Shown one piece after another: positions 22,121 through 33,880 of a stretch of 64,000 nt of DNA. Within the stretch, counting starts at the first letter, position 1, and every line of letters begins with the position of its first letter. The stretch lies in the NCBI GenBank assembly GCA_026119935.1, contig JALRMH010000009.1, positions 744,001 to 808,000 on the forward strand, in the 5' to 3' direction. Source of the DNA: Endothia cerciana. Taxonomy: Eukaryota; Ascomycota; Sordariomycetes; Diaporthales; Cryphonectriaceae. The notes under the pieces were generated by a model that saw nothing but the letters and a program-made list of their open reading frames with translations, did no database searches and was not told the origin of the DNA. A program made the position numbers and the translations under genes.

Positions 22121-24755
22121 CTATATCGGGGTCTGCCTAATTAAGTCCGCAAGTGTTTCCTGCAAGTTGCGTAGCTCGCCTTCTACCCGGGGTTCTATCT
22201 CCTTTCTCCCACGCTTCGTTCTAGTCCTAGGTGGTCTTCGTGGTGTACCTTGGCTTGATATTCGATCAAGCCCTTGGTCGTGCAATAAACGTCTCAGCTC
22301 ATAGGGACAGTTACTAATGCATAATCCGTCGCCTTCATCAAGCCCATTTAGTCGGACGTCAAGCCTGGTCGAGAGAGAGTTGGCCACCATTCCTAACCTC
22401 TTTATAAAAGGCCTCCCTTCTTGACACTCTTTGATCGCACTCTCTTTGATCGCAGTTGGCTCACAGATACTCACGCGAAGGAAGGCTAATTCATCGCCTT
22501 TGTGACTAACGTATACCTGCCGCTCCCGCAGCTGTATCAGCAAGTCCAGCAGCGCGTTACCAGGCGGTAGTCGACATCGAAGCCGCAGTGAGCATTGCTG
22601 TGGTGAGTGATAGAAGGGCGGTATTTCACACAACTCTAGGTAAAATAGACTCGCTAACAATTTGTTGGCCGAGGGATCGAGAAGAGACTGAGTATAACTG
22701 CCGCCACCATATCGAATCACAAGGTCGGGTTTCCCCAGGGAGCATTCCAGTTCGTCTCGCTTGTGGCTGCACAAGCAATTAGCGAGGCTGTCATTCCATC
22801 TGTTATATTTTCTGTACTTACTGTTCATTTTCATCGGCCTGCTTGCGGAAGTTGGAGTAAAAACGAGAACGAGCTTGAACGGCGAGTGCCACCCCGTTCA
22901 TATGCTTAATGTCGTTCAGGTTCCACGCTAGGTTATTGCCAAAGCTAATGAGACCTCTCCTCCCAGATTTTGGGCCCTTGAGTCGTCGTCTTATATGATA
23001 CTGGCAATCCTCATAAGACCATCCTTTGAGGAACATGGTAACGGCGAAGAAGATACCTAGAATCGTGAGTTCAAGGCCTGTCCTAAAGCAGGGGCCATCT
23101 TACCGATGTCAGAAGCAATGACCAAGTCAAAATGATCACGTAACGGCATGGTGACCAGACCTGCCTTACGCTGCAGTTCTGATAAAAACTGAATTGTGTT
23201 CTCAGGGTTTGCGCCGCTGAGATCAAATACTCGTGTACCTGCCGTAGGGGGTTTGAGTACGAACTCGGTCTCCGTGTTGCAACTGCACACACTACATAGC
23301 CTCACTTGGTATCGCCATGGACCTGTGAGGGTTCCGTAGGAGCTTACACAGGAAAAGCAGAGGCGATGGCGACAAGACAGGGTAAAGCCTGGTACCCGCT
23401 GAAGACAGTAAGAGCAGGTATCACTGCTTAGAGATCTGAGGGATGCTGCTCCGAGTCTCCGCAAATGTGCCGCCGCAGGAATCGTGCCGTGATTTTGTGC
23501 CATAGCTATAAAATTTTGACGCACATCTGAGCAAAGACTGCTTGTTTGAAGCTTCTTAGCGATCTGCTGCAGCGGCTGTTCGAACAAACTTGTGAACAAA
23601 GCGTCGGGAGGGAAATCTGTACACTGGTCTTTAGGACGTGAAAATTCCTCATGTTTCTAGGCAACACTTACGTCTCACCCCACTGGGAAGAGCCGTAATC
23701 ACGAGGGCTGAGGCGAGAAGCGCCGATTGGTAGGGAGTGCCTGCAGTCTTCGTAGAGCGTAGGAAGTCTAGTGCGTGGTCATCCCAATCCAACGGTAGTG
23801 GATTGTTGATCCTCGAGGCGAGACATATGTCAAAAGGCGCATTCGTTTCGCCAGCAAAGTGTGCGACAGCTGCATAGAGAAGAAATCTGAGCCACGGAGC
23901 TGTGAGGTATGCTGTCAGTCCTCTTCGAACTAAATTGTTGTCCGCACCACCGAGGCCTATAGTCCCCTCGAGTATATTGCCAGGACAGTCTTGAACTACT
24001 TCGAGAATTAGAAACTGCCGACATAACCTCTGAGAATCAGCTACGGTATAGGGTTTTGTCGGGTCTGCCAGTCGTAAATGTCTTAGAAGTTTAGTTGAAA
24101 GGTCGCCCCAAAGGTCCCTGAGAAATGTCACATTGATTTGTGTGTCCTTGTGTACGATCAGCCGGACCTGAGCTTGTCCCTGTGTCCTTCCCTCTATCCC
24201 CCCCCGTATCCAGTAGATGAGAAAGTCCAGCGTATTTGAGAGACCGCAAAAGTCATCTACAAAAATGAGAGTCTTTGCACTAAATGGCGCTAGCACCTCA
24301 CAGTACAGACGAGCCGCAATCTGTGTGATGGAGGGTCCCAGTTTGTCTAGACAGAAGTGTTGATAATGCCCAGGACAGGGGCCACCGAGAATTCGAGGGA
24401 GTTCCCCACGCAAGTGAAGTTCGCAATCCAGCAATAGCAAGCTTTGTTGTTTTAATGGTCGTACGCAGACAGTATTGAACTCCGCATCGCGGGTAGAGAC
24501 TCCAAAGCACCGGGATAGTCGCTTACGTTTCCGCTTCCCTCCGATCACTAGAATCACGTTTGAAACTCGCAATCCCATTGTATCGATATGAGAAAAAGGC
24601 TGATTGTAAGCTAGGAGGAAGGGACTTCCGAGTCCTGGGGCGTTAGACCTCAGATCAAGCCAAATTGGAGAGGTATGCGACTGCAGCATCGTGATTGAGT
24701 ACGCTTTGAGTGAGAGGTAGCAGGTAGCGTGTGCACGCAGTCTAAGAGAGGCCAT
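22121..24755 (-). CDS. Patatin-like protein with lost catalytic motifs, four exons
   Basis: Exons 24755-23672, 23616-23104, 23056-22822 and 22766-22121 (introns 47-55 nt) join in phase to 825 residues without a stop. The N-terminal 360 residues match the region that precedes patatin domains in large fungal proteins (SLLLLDCELHLRGELPR, VLAPFSAKTLIFVDDF). A zinc-finger-like Cys/His cluster follows (DTCSYC, LSCRHRLCFSCVSSYG, CSVC). The patatin region then begins after KPPTAGTRVFDL. Where active patatins have a GGGxRG oxyanion motif, this one reads SGANPEN; where they have GTSSGG with the Ser nucleophile, it reads ASDIGI (across intron 2). FLKGWSYEDC and RYGGGSYTQ continue the domain order. So the fold is likely but lipid hydrolysis is not. 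It is divergently paired with the DUF3723 gene. Patatin-like genes are known Starship cargo. Loss of function after transfer or RIP is a second reading, but intact splicing argues against random decay. Confidence 0.75.
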
Positions 24756-25130
24756 AGACAGAAGTTGCTATGATAATTGAGGAGCTCTTAGGCCAAGCTG
24801 GCTGAACTTACATCCTTACAGCCTGTCATACTTGGTTGAGACGGGTTTGGGACAGGGTTGTAGGAACTTGGGGGCTAAAGACGGTCATGGGCCCGGGACT
24901 GAGTACTCGTTATAACCCGTTAAATTTAACCAGCCTTCACTGAGGGGGTTTTAAATCAAAATATAACAGTGCTTTTGTTTTCATTTCCCCCCCCCCCCCC
25001 ACCTCCCGAGAGATCAGGTACAGATCACAGCCTGAGATAATGTGCATAGTACCGGTTCGTTATAATACCTTCCACCTCTCATGAGACATCCAACTTGAAG
25101 TGTACCCACATACCTGGATACCAGCATATC
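24756..25130. promoter_or_regulatory. Shared divergent promoter of the patatin-like and DUF3723 genes
   Basis: 375 bp between two start codons facing away from each other. It contains a long C run (about 24987-25000) and AT-rich stretches; no defined operator was recognised. Confidence 0.45.
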
Positions 25131-27892
25131 ATGATCATGATGCTGCCCTTGCAATTTGATGAGTTTCTAGTTGGTGTGGTGCGCTTGCCCATACACAACC
25201 TTACTTTCGTCTCCTCAGAGCCCCACCTTACCCGTTTAGAAAAGTCAAAGGATGTCATTCAACTTGTGAAAGTCTTCGAGGAGACGGGGTTTCACCCATC
25301 CATGCCAGGCCATCAAATCGTCGGTATTGTGGATCGCATTACATTGGACAACATTCTGAATTCTGCCAGACTATCGCGAAACGACTTAGGCGAGCGGCTA
25401 CAGACGCATTTATCAAAGGACTTCCCTCTCTTGTCGGGAGACTTCCAAGTTCTCTGCGTTGAGGGCCGAGTTCGGGCTGAGGCTGCGCGGCTCTTCCTTG
25501 GCAAAGAAGCATGGTGGACGGTCAAGCTTCATTGTATAGACAATTGTATTACTCCCCCAGCGGAAAAGATTGGAGCATAGTTCTGACACTAGAGTCCGTA
25601 TCAGCCAGACTTCGCCATGAAGCCATCCGTTACTTGAATGGCGCAGTCTCTCATGAAGCCACGTACTCTGACGGAGAGATTTACACAAGCATCCGATACT
25701 TTCAGGATCAGAAGAACGATGTCTCTCTACGGGCTTGGAAAGTTATGTTGACCGACTGCAAGGCAAAAGCCTTAGGCCATCTCCTTTCTCGCCCAGAGTT
25801 GTGTGAAGCCTTGGACAGCATCATGACTTTCCCCCGGTTTGCGAAGCGGTTTGCAACTAGGCAATATCGATAAGCACCTTGCTACGCACTGCGATGAACT
25901 CATCCTTCATTACCTGAGATGGGTCCACAATGTATGGTCTCAGATCGTTGAGGACAAGGAGGTGCATCAACTCGTAGACGAGGATACGGTCCGAATGCTC
26001 CAGTTTCAAGTTCCCTATGCGAGCAAAGACGACAGGTCGTTTGTGGTATCCGCCATGGACAGTGTCATCCTGTTTCGGAATGTGACTGAATCAAATACTC
26101 GCAAGCGTATTGAGCATAAGCTCCTATCAGTCGACGTTCTGATCCCCAGTCTCGACACGTTCCACGAGAACATGAAATATATCGCTATTGGCGCCAAGGT
26201 ATTCAAGACGCACCTCGAGAGGCCGCCATCACGGAAGAACAAAGCAGAGAAGAGGACTACGACCTTATATCGGGGATTTTCATCAATTTGGGACAAAAAT
26301 TGCCAGTCTCTCTGATCGAGACTAGTGAGGGATGTTTCGTCCCGATTCTTGAGCCGATGTCCTTTGAGTTAGCATTCAAGCAGCTCTTTGTGTCCGTGTT
26401 GCGGCAATTCTCCTCTTTATCTACAGATGCGCCTCTGCGGGACGTTCGTCACGAACCCACGCATGCCTATGTGCACGGCAAGAGCTTACAACGCTTGTGT
26501 CAACGCGCATATCTCCTGGGATTCTCCAATGAGAAGATAAACCAAGGCACGACACAAGTTGCCGTGGATGAGCCGCTTCCTTATACTTCAACTAAGTTAG
26601 GCCCTTTGGCTTCCTGGCGTGGCGGCAAACCGTTTGGCCGCACCCTTTTAGCTTTGCAGAAATCATCCTTATTGCCTACACTGGAGCAGAGCCAGGAGAT
26701 GATGGATATGCCGACAGCAGAGTTCGTGCAGAATGACTTGATCAACGCATTCTTTGGAAAGCATACATACCAAATCGATCATTCAAAGCCTAAAGTATCC
26801 ATCGGCCACAACCACATAGCGTCCCACCACACAGAACCTACCTTGGCCGAGATAGAGGACGCTATCATGCAAGATGCTCCATCGAGAAAGCGGACAAAGG
26901 GGTTCAGACATAAGAGAATCCCGCGAACCGCACCAAGGCCTTCTACCAACCCTTTAGTGGCGAGGACTATAAGTAAATCTACGAGCCTCTGGACTCCTTA
27001 TCCAAGCCGGCCAGTACCAAGACGATCTTTGTCAGACGACGGCGAGACTAATGACTCGGCAATCCCACGACCGGAACATCACAATGATCGACCTGCGGCG
27101 ATACGTGGTGCTTCCATAGCACGGGAAGGTGGACCACCTATCCTTCATCCTCCTTCATATCTATCAATCCCCGGTAGAGAAGGCGCACGGCCTCCCCTGT
27201 TGAGCTCAGAGCAGGACTTACCACCGTCGCATCATAGCCCGCGTGAAGAAAGTGGGCATCATTTCACACCTCTGGCCGCACAGCAGGACCTTTTACTACC
27301 ATCGCACCACAGCCCACGTCACGAAAGTGCAGAAAAGAGCGACGTCCCGCTAACTGTCCCGAATAGAGAGGGGCCTCGACCCGTCCCCCTGGCCCCACAA
27401 CAGCAAAGCAGCCCTTCCGTATCGCACCGCAGCTCATCTGAAGAAGATGTGAAGCAGCGCGACAGCCTAGATAGTGGGCTATCAGAGGTGCGCCGTTCAT
27501 ATCAGCACGCAGAGATTGGGGATATCATCCACACATCTTCTGCTTATGACAACCAGCCCGAGGGAAATGTATCTATCTCCAGAGTAGGTCGCAACGGGCT
27601 ATTCAGTCTTAAAAGACCAAATACGTATGATGAGGAGCCTGAGAGCTCTGAACAATCGATTCGTCTCACTGCGTTACGAAGGCTGTCACCACCACATAAG
27701 AGGCCGCGACTCTCACCGACTACGACCTTCACAGACATGCCCTTGAGTTCCCCAGAAACTGTAACTCAAGTCACGTTCCGGGTCCCTCCAGAATCACAAT
27801 CCTCTCGCTCCCCACTGCGACTGGTTGCGGCCGAGCAGAACCTGAGCCTGTTGCCGTTGCTCACTTTCGCAATCACCTGCGGTTCGGCTTGA
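25131..27892 (+). CDS. DUF3723-family protein, with two apparent frameshifts
   Basis: The family is recognised from ordered segments: VRLPIHNLTF, RLEKSKDVIQLVKVFEETGF, DFQVLCVEGRVRAEAARLFL with WWTVKLHCID, YSDGEIYTSIRYFQ, LGNIDKHLATHCDEL and LPVSLIETSEGCFVPILEP. An intron 25546-25604 joins exon 1 in phase. Two breaks remain. At 25831-25835 one C too many in CCCCC shifts the frame just before LRSGLQLGNI. Around 26218-26226 one base is missing between frames THLER and AAITEEQ. Both could be homopolymer errors of assembly rather than real damage. The C-terminal 300 residues are Pro/Ser/His-rich with repeats of SHHSPR, probably disordered. DUF3723 genes are a recurrent Starship cargo; their role is unknown. 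The first ATG of the open frame was used as start. Confidence 0.78.
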
Positions 27893-28352
27893 AGAACAAT
27901 GTGCACATGTACCTACATACCCTATGTATCTAAGGTACACATAGGAATTTCTCGCCGTGCTAACCTATCTTAATCAGCATCTAGAATGTCAATAAACCAT
28001 GAAAATGACCATGCTTTGAATCCATTCTTCCTTCGTGCTGTCTACCTGTGTATATATCTAACTATTTACATTATACCCAGGTCCATATAAGTACCTAGGT
28101 ATCACTTGCATGTCATTGTCAGACCGTCTATTCGATATATCTTGCCACGCTCCTCAGCGACCACGGCATATATCAAATCACTTGGACCTGCGGGATCTTA
28201 TATTCAAGAAGAACGAGGTATAGAAGAGTGACGCACAACTGATTAAGCTGGCCAGCCACGACCGAAGTATTGCACCAGAACATGTAGTGCTAGGTGCTAG
28301 GATGTCAGCAACATTTGATATGTACATGTTATGACATCGTATTGGCTTGGCT
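27893..28352. other. Intergenic between convergent genes
   Basis: No gene seen. Several CTAGGTA/ACCTAGG words and AT-rich stretches suggest terminator or UTR sequence for both neighbours. Confidence 0.45.
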
Positions 28353-29825
28353 CTATGTGCATGGTGTGCTAGAAGCTTGACCAAGCTGCAACTCTGGGTC
28401 CTCTTCAAGATCATACCGGTCCTCGTCGTGGTCCTCCTTCGGTCTTGCATGCTCAACTGGCAGGCTTGGCCCTAGTCTTGGGCTTACACTTGAGACAGAA
28501 GCAGAAGAGCCAGTTTCTGCCAATGACGGCACAGCAGAGATATCACTGGCATAGACCCGCCGCCGCTTTCCATACCGCACATCCTCGTCGCGTGTCCTCT
28601 TGCGACCTCTCTCCTCACCCTCAGAGACAGTCGTGTCGCGCCATCCGCGCCCATTCCAATCATACGCGCTGCCCCACTCAACCTCGTCCCGGCCCTGCTC
28701 AGATGATGTACGGCTGCGCTTGCGAGGGCTAGCACTTCTAGTGCCGCCTCCGCCGTAGAGCAGATCAATATCCTTAGCAAGCATACCTTGCTCCTTCACC
28801 CTAGCCACACCATCCTCCCATACTCGATATCTTGCCAATGTAGTCTTCGGTCTTCCCATCAAGATAAACCCTTTGACTAGGTAAAGTGCTGTCCAGGCAA
28901 ATCGTACGAATAAGTATTCAACCTCTGTCCCAAACATTCCCCCGGGCCGTAGGTACCGGCCGTGATACTCGTGAACAAATCCGCTCAGCATGTTGTGTGT
29001 AAGACTTTGAGGAAGGGAAATCGTCTGGATCGCAAAGCGTTGATGCCGTGGCGCAAATGTCCAAAGCCGTTTGTCCATAGCTGTATGTAAAGAACAGTCG
29101 AGAATGATTTGGTTGGAAGGACAATCGGTTGGGTTGGAGGCTGAATGCGAATCGTATATGGTCATCGCATTGTTAAGAAACCAAGTTTTTTCTTCCCTTG
29201 GACTGAGGTGAGCTACTTCGACTGTAAAGCGACCGCTTACAACGCAACGCTGTTCGCCTGGTACGTCGCCTGCCGAGGTTATGTCGTCTGCCAAAGTAGC
29301 TGCTACCGCATCCTGCCATGCTCGAGGAGCACTTCCAGGAAACTGCCACTCTTGAAACGATGGTACAACAGCGTATGTTGGTTTGTCGGGAACGATGAAG
29401 AAGTATTGATTGTGTGTGAGGATGCTGTCGTTATCTGCCACGATCCGGGGTCCGTCGGCCTGCTCCGCGACGAGATAGCCGTCAAAGGCATTATTGGCGA
29501 TAATCTGGCAGGCTGTAAGCGCGGTCAGGTAATGTACGCCCCACGGTCCCCGCGGCGAGGCGCTCTCAACACGAGGCAAGGAGAAGAGCCTGTTGAGTGG
29601 TGCATCGTAACCAGGGTGACAGAATGCGACGGAGCTTCTGGGGAGAGCTGTTCGTGAAGGTATGTCGTAACATGTGCCGGGCGGGATGGCAGGAAGGCCG
29701 GAGTCGAGCGAAGGCGGCGTGGCGGGTGCAGCGGGTGCAGCGGGCGCGATGACAGATACATTGTGAGCAGTGAGAGAAGGAGCGGATGGCGGCCGCATAG
29801 TAATCGGAGATGGTGGCAGAGACAT
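28353..29825 (-). CDS. HNH-nuclease-domain-like protein (HNH_2 type)
   Basis: A single 490-residue frame with the layout of fungal HNH_2-type proteins. After a low-complexity Pro/Ala start and a beta-rich region (GPWGVHYLTALTACQIIANN) comes CVVSGRFTVEVAHLSPREEK, then WFLNNAMTIYDS, then NQIILDCSLHTAMDKRLWTF. This fits C-x-S-G...AHL-x-P...N...LH in the family; His of VAHL, Asn of NQIIL and His of SLH would be the HNH triad. VEYLFVRFAWTALY near the end is also usual. A long Arg/Ser-rich disordered tail with several basic clusters follows. Such genes are common and multi-copy in Pezizomycotina; cleavage activity has rarely been shown, so function stays open. It is divergent from the next gene, with 351 bp between the starts. 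Confidence 0.75.
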   Translation of the reverse strand: MSLPPSPITMRPPSAPSLTAHNVSVIAPAAPAAPATPPSLDSGLPAIPPGTCYDIPSRTALPRSSVAFCHPGYDAPLNRLFSLPRVESASPRGPWGVHYLTALTACQIIANNAFDGYLVAEQADGPRIVADNDSILTHNQYFFIVPDKPTYAVVPSFQEWQFPGSAPRAWQDAVAATLADDITSAGDVPGEQRCVVSGRFTVEVAHLSPREEKTWFLNNAMTIYDSHSASNPTDCPSNQIILDCSLHTAMDKRLWTFAPRHQRFAIQTISLPQSLTHNMLSGFVHEYHGRYLRPGGMFGTEVEYLFVRFAWTALYLVKGFILMGRPKTTLARYRVWEDGVARVKEQGMLAKDIDLLYGGGGTRSASPRKRSRTSSEQGRDEVEWGSAYDWNGRGWRDTTVSEGEERGRKRTRDEDVRYGKRRRVYASDISAVPSLAETGSSASVSSVSPRLGPSLPVEHARPKEDHDEDRYDLEEDPELQLGQASSTPCT

Positions 29826-30176
29826 GACGAACGTTGCGGTCGATGGTGTTGAGAAGAGTGGTTGTTAGCAATGGTGGTAATTCTGGTGTTGATTCCGAGG
29901 TTGTCCACAAGTGGGCCGTGCACGCGCGAGCACTGTATGGATACGGCGTGTATACTGTCTCTTCGCACATGCTGAAGCTCCGAGATAAGGTACAAGACAG
30001 GCAGACGCGGGTACTTAGCGCAGGTGGCGCAGTCGCGAATGCGTGTGCCAAAAGCATCTTCCAGACCCCGCTCGGCTGAACAGGAAGCACAAATCTCAAC
30101 GGCGTCTTTCTGGTGCCTTTGGTATCAACCTTCAGTGAAACTATTACAGCTTACAGCGCTCCGGGATCCTTTTACT
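29826..30176. promoter_or_regulatory. Divergent intergenic region
   Basis: 351 bp between the HNH-like gene (leftward) and the ATG at 30177 (rightward). No defined element recognised. Confidence 0.35.
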
Positions 30177-31389
30177 ATGTCCAAGGAAAACAATTTGCCA
30201 TCTGAGCAGATTGTACACGCCGATATAGATGACACGGCGTCAGATAGCAGCGGGCTCAGCGGGCTCAGAGCATCACCTCACTATTCCGACGCAACATCCT
30301 CACTCACCACCACTTTCCCCAGCACAACGCCGGCATCTTGCATCGCACTCTCGCAAGACGCATTGATCACGCTGATTAGCCGCACCCATTGCCATGCTAC
30401 AGACTGCTTCTCGGAGCATCTGGGTTTTGGGAGGGGGTCCTCCCATGAGGAACCGCCTGGAGGAGGTCTTCAACTGAGGAACCGCCTACACAGCAGCGAA
30501 TCCAGCGATGGCGGTGCGCGCGGCGTTGTTGCAACCCCTTCAATCTTGTTCCAACTTGCCTCTTAATCACCTGTCTTTCGTGAGCGGAGTCAAGGCTACT
30601 CCGAGGATTGCTACACGCAATCAAGGCCTGGGAGGGTGGGATGCTGCGCTTACGCGGATGTCTTTCGACATCTTACTAGCGCAGGGCCTCGTTTATTCCA
30701 CTGACCACAATCTGACTGACGAGATTTTCTTACAGTAACATCCAAGGATCCAAGTGACCTCCCGAGGCCGTTCACCACCCGCTTCGAACCGGCCTTTGTC
30801 CGGGGACTTGACAGGAAAGGCCGACTGAGCTTGGACGCTTGGTCCTCTTGGGCTCTCGGTGCATCTTTCACGCCTGCATCGAACACTGCATTCCTTAAGC
30901 TGCGGACATCTGTCGAACTACGAACCGGTGACACGGGCTGAAAGTCCTCCGGCTTATAATGATCTGGTTGATCCGACATCAGATGTAGCTCAGCTGTCTC
31001 GGAAGCGGCAACGAACCAGTACAACTCCCTGTCCGGACGCGATGGGAGAGGGCTTTGAGTCACATGTCTGGAAAGTATGCAGTGACATCGTGGACCGTCA
31101 GCGAGATGAGATGATTGCGCCATTCTCGTCTCGAATGGAGGAAATGGAAGATCGGATTACATCCCGAGTAATCCACCACGTCGAAAGCACACTGGACAAA
31201 CAGCTCCGCCAACTTCGGGAGGACCTTGATGGTGAGCTGGAAGGTGACCTTGACGACCGTGTGGATGTTGTGAGAGAGGAGATGAAAGAGTACGTGGGGG
31301 ACCAGGTCAAAGAGCAGATGGCTGAACAGGTTGCGAACCTTGAAGAAGATTTTGTAGACAAGATCATGGACAGAATCGAGGGGCGCTAG
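30177..31389 (+). CDS. Hypothetical protein with C-terminal coiled coil, exon structure unresolved
   Basis: The ATG at 30177 opens a Ser/Thr-rich frame (MSKENNLPSEQIVHADIDDT) to about 30560. A second coding-like stretch at about 30737-30950 reads DLPRPFTTRFEPAFVRGLDR. A third ends at 31389 and begins near ESPPAYNDLVDPTSD; it has heptad-like repeats in EMEDRITSRVIHHVE, KQLRQLREDLDGEL and VREEMKEYVGDQVKE. The last two stretches are one base out of phase with no room for an intron, so either a frameshift or a wrong base lies near 30935-30945. The coiled coil suggests a scaffold or oligomerisation part. I do not recognise the family. The individual stretches are more certain than their being one gene. 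Confidence 0.45.
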
Positions 31390-31637
31390 AGACATGAACA
31401 TCACGTACATTCCAAGCTCAGCATGATGTATAACATGACGCTGCTTTGATGTGTAATCCCAAGTCCCGACCGTTCTACCTCCGTAGACTTTGCTTCAACG
31501 GTCAGGTAGGTCCGTGTTTCAGGAGGGTTGGAACTGTAAGAGTACACGCTAGTATATTTTTAGCAACTTATGCCGAGCCCCCCGTCTCGAACCCCTCACG
31601 ATCCTTGACATCAGCGCCCACGTCCATACAGCACAAC

Positions 31638-32203
31638 ATGGCAACACAGTCCACTATGCCAGAGCAATTCGAGATCTGCGAAGCAACCCAGGACCTCCGC
31701 CAACAGGCCGCAGAAGCTGCAAAGCAGCTCGCTGGCAGAGAGCGATTGCAACTGTACAAGTCGGATGGATCAGACAGGTCGGCGGAAATCTACCGGTTCA
31801 ACTGGACGCCGGCCTTCGAGTCGCTAGTATCGCAGGTTCTTAAGGACCACGTAAGTTGGCCCCTCATCCATTGATGCATGCAAGATAACTGACAGCTTAG
31901 GCCAACGTTCTCAAGGAAGCTGGCCGAGGACCTGACTTGGTCGTCCAGAAACGAGTACTCGAGCTTAGCAAAGGATCTCTCTACACGCCCGAAAACAAAA
32001 CAAGTCTCATTATACCAATCCTTCCAATCACGGGCAAGGTGCTTTTCCAATCCCAGGAACAGGAAAAGGAGGCTGCATGGGATACTCCTGCTTTTTATCA
32101 ATTACAAGAGAGGGTGGCTATCTGTCCATCGAACACAGCGCTCGTCTTCGTCCTGCTCCTGATTTCCAACAACGCAGATGCCGGTACAAGTCAAGAGAGC
32201 TGA
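31638..32203 (+). CDS. Hypothetical protein, two exons
   Basis: Exon 1 (31638-31850) ends at a GTAAGT donor and exon 2 (31901-32203) begins after CTTAG; both are phase 0, giving 171 residues. A TAACTGAC branch region lies just before the acceptor. The N-terminus MATQSTMPEQFEICEATQDL leads to a helical stretch; the C-terminal part has SLYTPENKTSLIIPILPIT and a hydrophobic VFVLLLIS near the end. No family recognised. Its last 13 nt overlap the 3' end of the gene on the other strand. Confidence 0.55.
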
Positions 32204-33828
32204 TATATATCGGGATACTCGTTATTGTCGAACATTTCCTGCATCCAGATATCGTCGTCTTTACTCGCCAAATTCATAATTGTATCACCCCCTTCCAAGG
32301 TCCGACTCGAGTCCCATCCAGGCTCACACGCACGTTCAATCCCAGCATCGATTGCAGGCGTGACAAATCCGCCCATGTCTCCCTGAGCCCGGGGGAGCAA
32401 GAGCGGCATAGAATGCGAAGCTTCCCATTGCGGTTGTCGCGCATTGTCAGGGAACGCCGCGGTCCTAACATCGCGTTCTGTATCGGTATTGGGACCATGC
32501 ACCTCGAGACGCTCCTGCGGCATATCCGTCGACAGGCCGAGGTTCGCAACATGAATCGTCTCTACCCGGCTCTGGTCAATGTGTGTCTGGGGATTCAGGA
32601 TCACATACCAATTGTCGCCGCCTATGTGATCACGCTGCGGCGGTTTGCGTTCAAACAGCGCTTGGAGCTGTGAGGCCCAGGGCACCTCGTTACCAAACTC
32701 ATACTTGTCCAAGTACGGATCCGCAAGGGCGCCAAATCCAAGAGTCTCACAGATTTCGGAATAGCTGTGCCCGAGAAACCAAGCAATCACTGCACCTGGG
32801 TGAAACCAAAGCTGATCTCGCCGTATATGCATTTCCATGCTGAGCAGCTTTTGCACCACCAATTCCACAACTGTTTGTCGTCGTTGCCTTGGTGCCAGCG
32901 CGATCTTGTGATAAGACAACTTGGAGGCCCCTGCGACCAAGAACAAAACGAGGCAATATGCTCCTAGCCGTTGGCTAAGCTGTGAGACGATGTTGTTCAT
33001 CATAATCACAGACACCTCTTTCCTCCGCTGGTACTCAAGCTTGTCGGTGTCCTTTTTCCGAGCTCGGCAGCCCGTATTTGCGTTTGACGATGTCTATACA
33101 GACAAGGGTGAACCGGACGCGCCATCGAAGTGCTTTCGACTTTGTGTGGGTGTATCTGCTCAGCACTTCTAACAAGTCATTCAGCTGCGCGTCGCAAGCA
33201 ACCTTGGAGACTGCGGTCTTGGAGATTGACCGTGTCCGCTGCACCAGCAGGTCTCTTTCCAGGCGGCTGACGTCGTCATCCTCGTTGCAATTGCTACCAC
33301 GGGCCGCCAACAGATCCGACCCTGCTGCCACCTTTTGCATGAACAATCCCACGTTTGCGGCATCGCTCTCTTTGATATTCGCATCTAATCGTTGGAACCG
33401 ATCGCCGCATAAAATATCGCTGGAGGGGCTGCTGCGGGAAGACCTGCTGCGCTATTAGCCGACAAGCTGCCAACAGTGGGACAATACAATCAATCGACAG
33501 ACCCATGGTTGATCCACCGTCCAGATGTAAAGTGAGCTTCGTAAAAGCCCTGAATCTGTGCCTTAAGCTGACCAGCCAGATCAGAGCCCGCACAGCATGG
33601 CCGAGATGTGATGGTGCACTCAGTGAATTTCGAAATTCTCATGAAGGTGGAGATGCAGATCTCTACGACCTCGCTGTGCTTGGAACTGAATAAAGACGTG
33701 CGAATGATGCAGGACTCGGGTAAGGTCATGGTCAGGATCTTGGCCCAATCGTCTTCAATCACTGGCAGTGTCTCGCGTCCGTCCAAGCCTTGCACCAGAT
33801 CTTTGTTGAAAGTGGTTGCGATCTCCAT
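32191..33828 (-). CDS. Hypothetical protein, two exons with one homopolymer frameshift
   Basis: Exon 1 (33828-33503) and exon 2 (33446-32191) join in phase through a 56-nt intron with a CTAAT branch. Within exon 2 the frame changes at a run of five A (minus sense) at 33053-33057: one A fewer would carry KRKYGLPSSEK directly into DTDKLEYQRRKEVSVIMMNN and on to the stop. This would give about 526 residues, so the break may be an assembly error. Visible features are LERDLLVQRTRSISK, a hydrophobic segment LGAYCLVLFLVAGA that may be a membrane span, and an acidic end DDDIWMQEMFDNNEY. Family not recognised. It shares a short divergent promoter with the methyltransferase gene. Confidence 0.5.
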
Positions 33829-33880
33829 GGCCGTAATAAGTGTCGGTGAGAAGTGACAGAGGAGAAGAACAGTGAGTTGG

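Noticed and set aside
22121..24755. Three separate genes in place of one patatin-like gene
   Set aside because: Four open segments join through short canonical introns with matching phases, and the domain order follows a single family.
31588..31600. Possible tRNA T-loop (GGTTCGAGAC on the minus strand)
   Set aside because: No matching acceptor, D or anticodon arms at the required distance.
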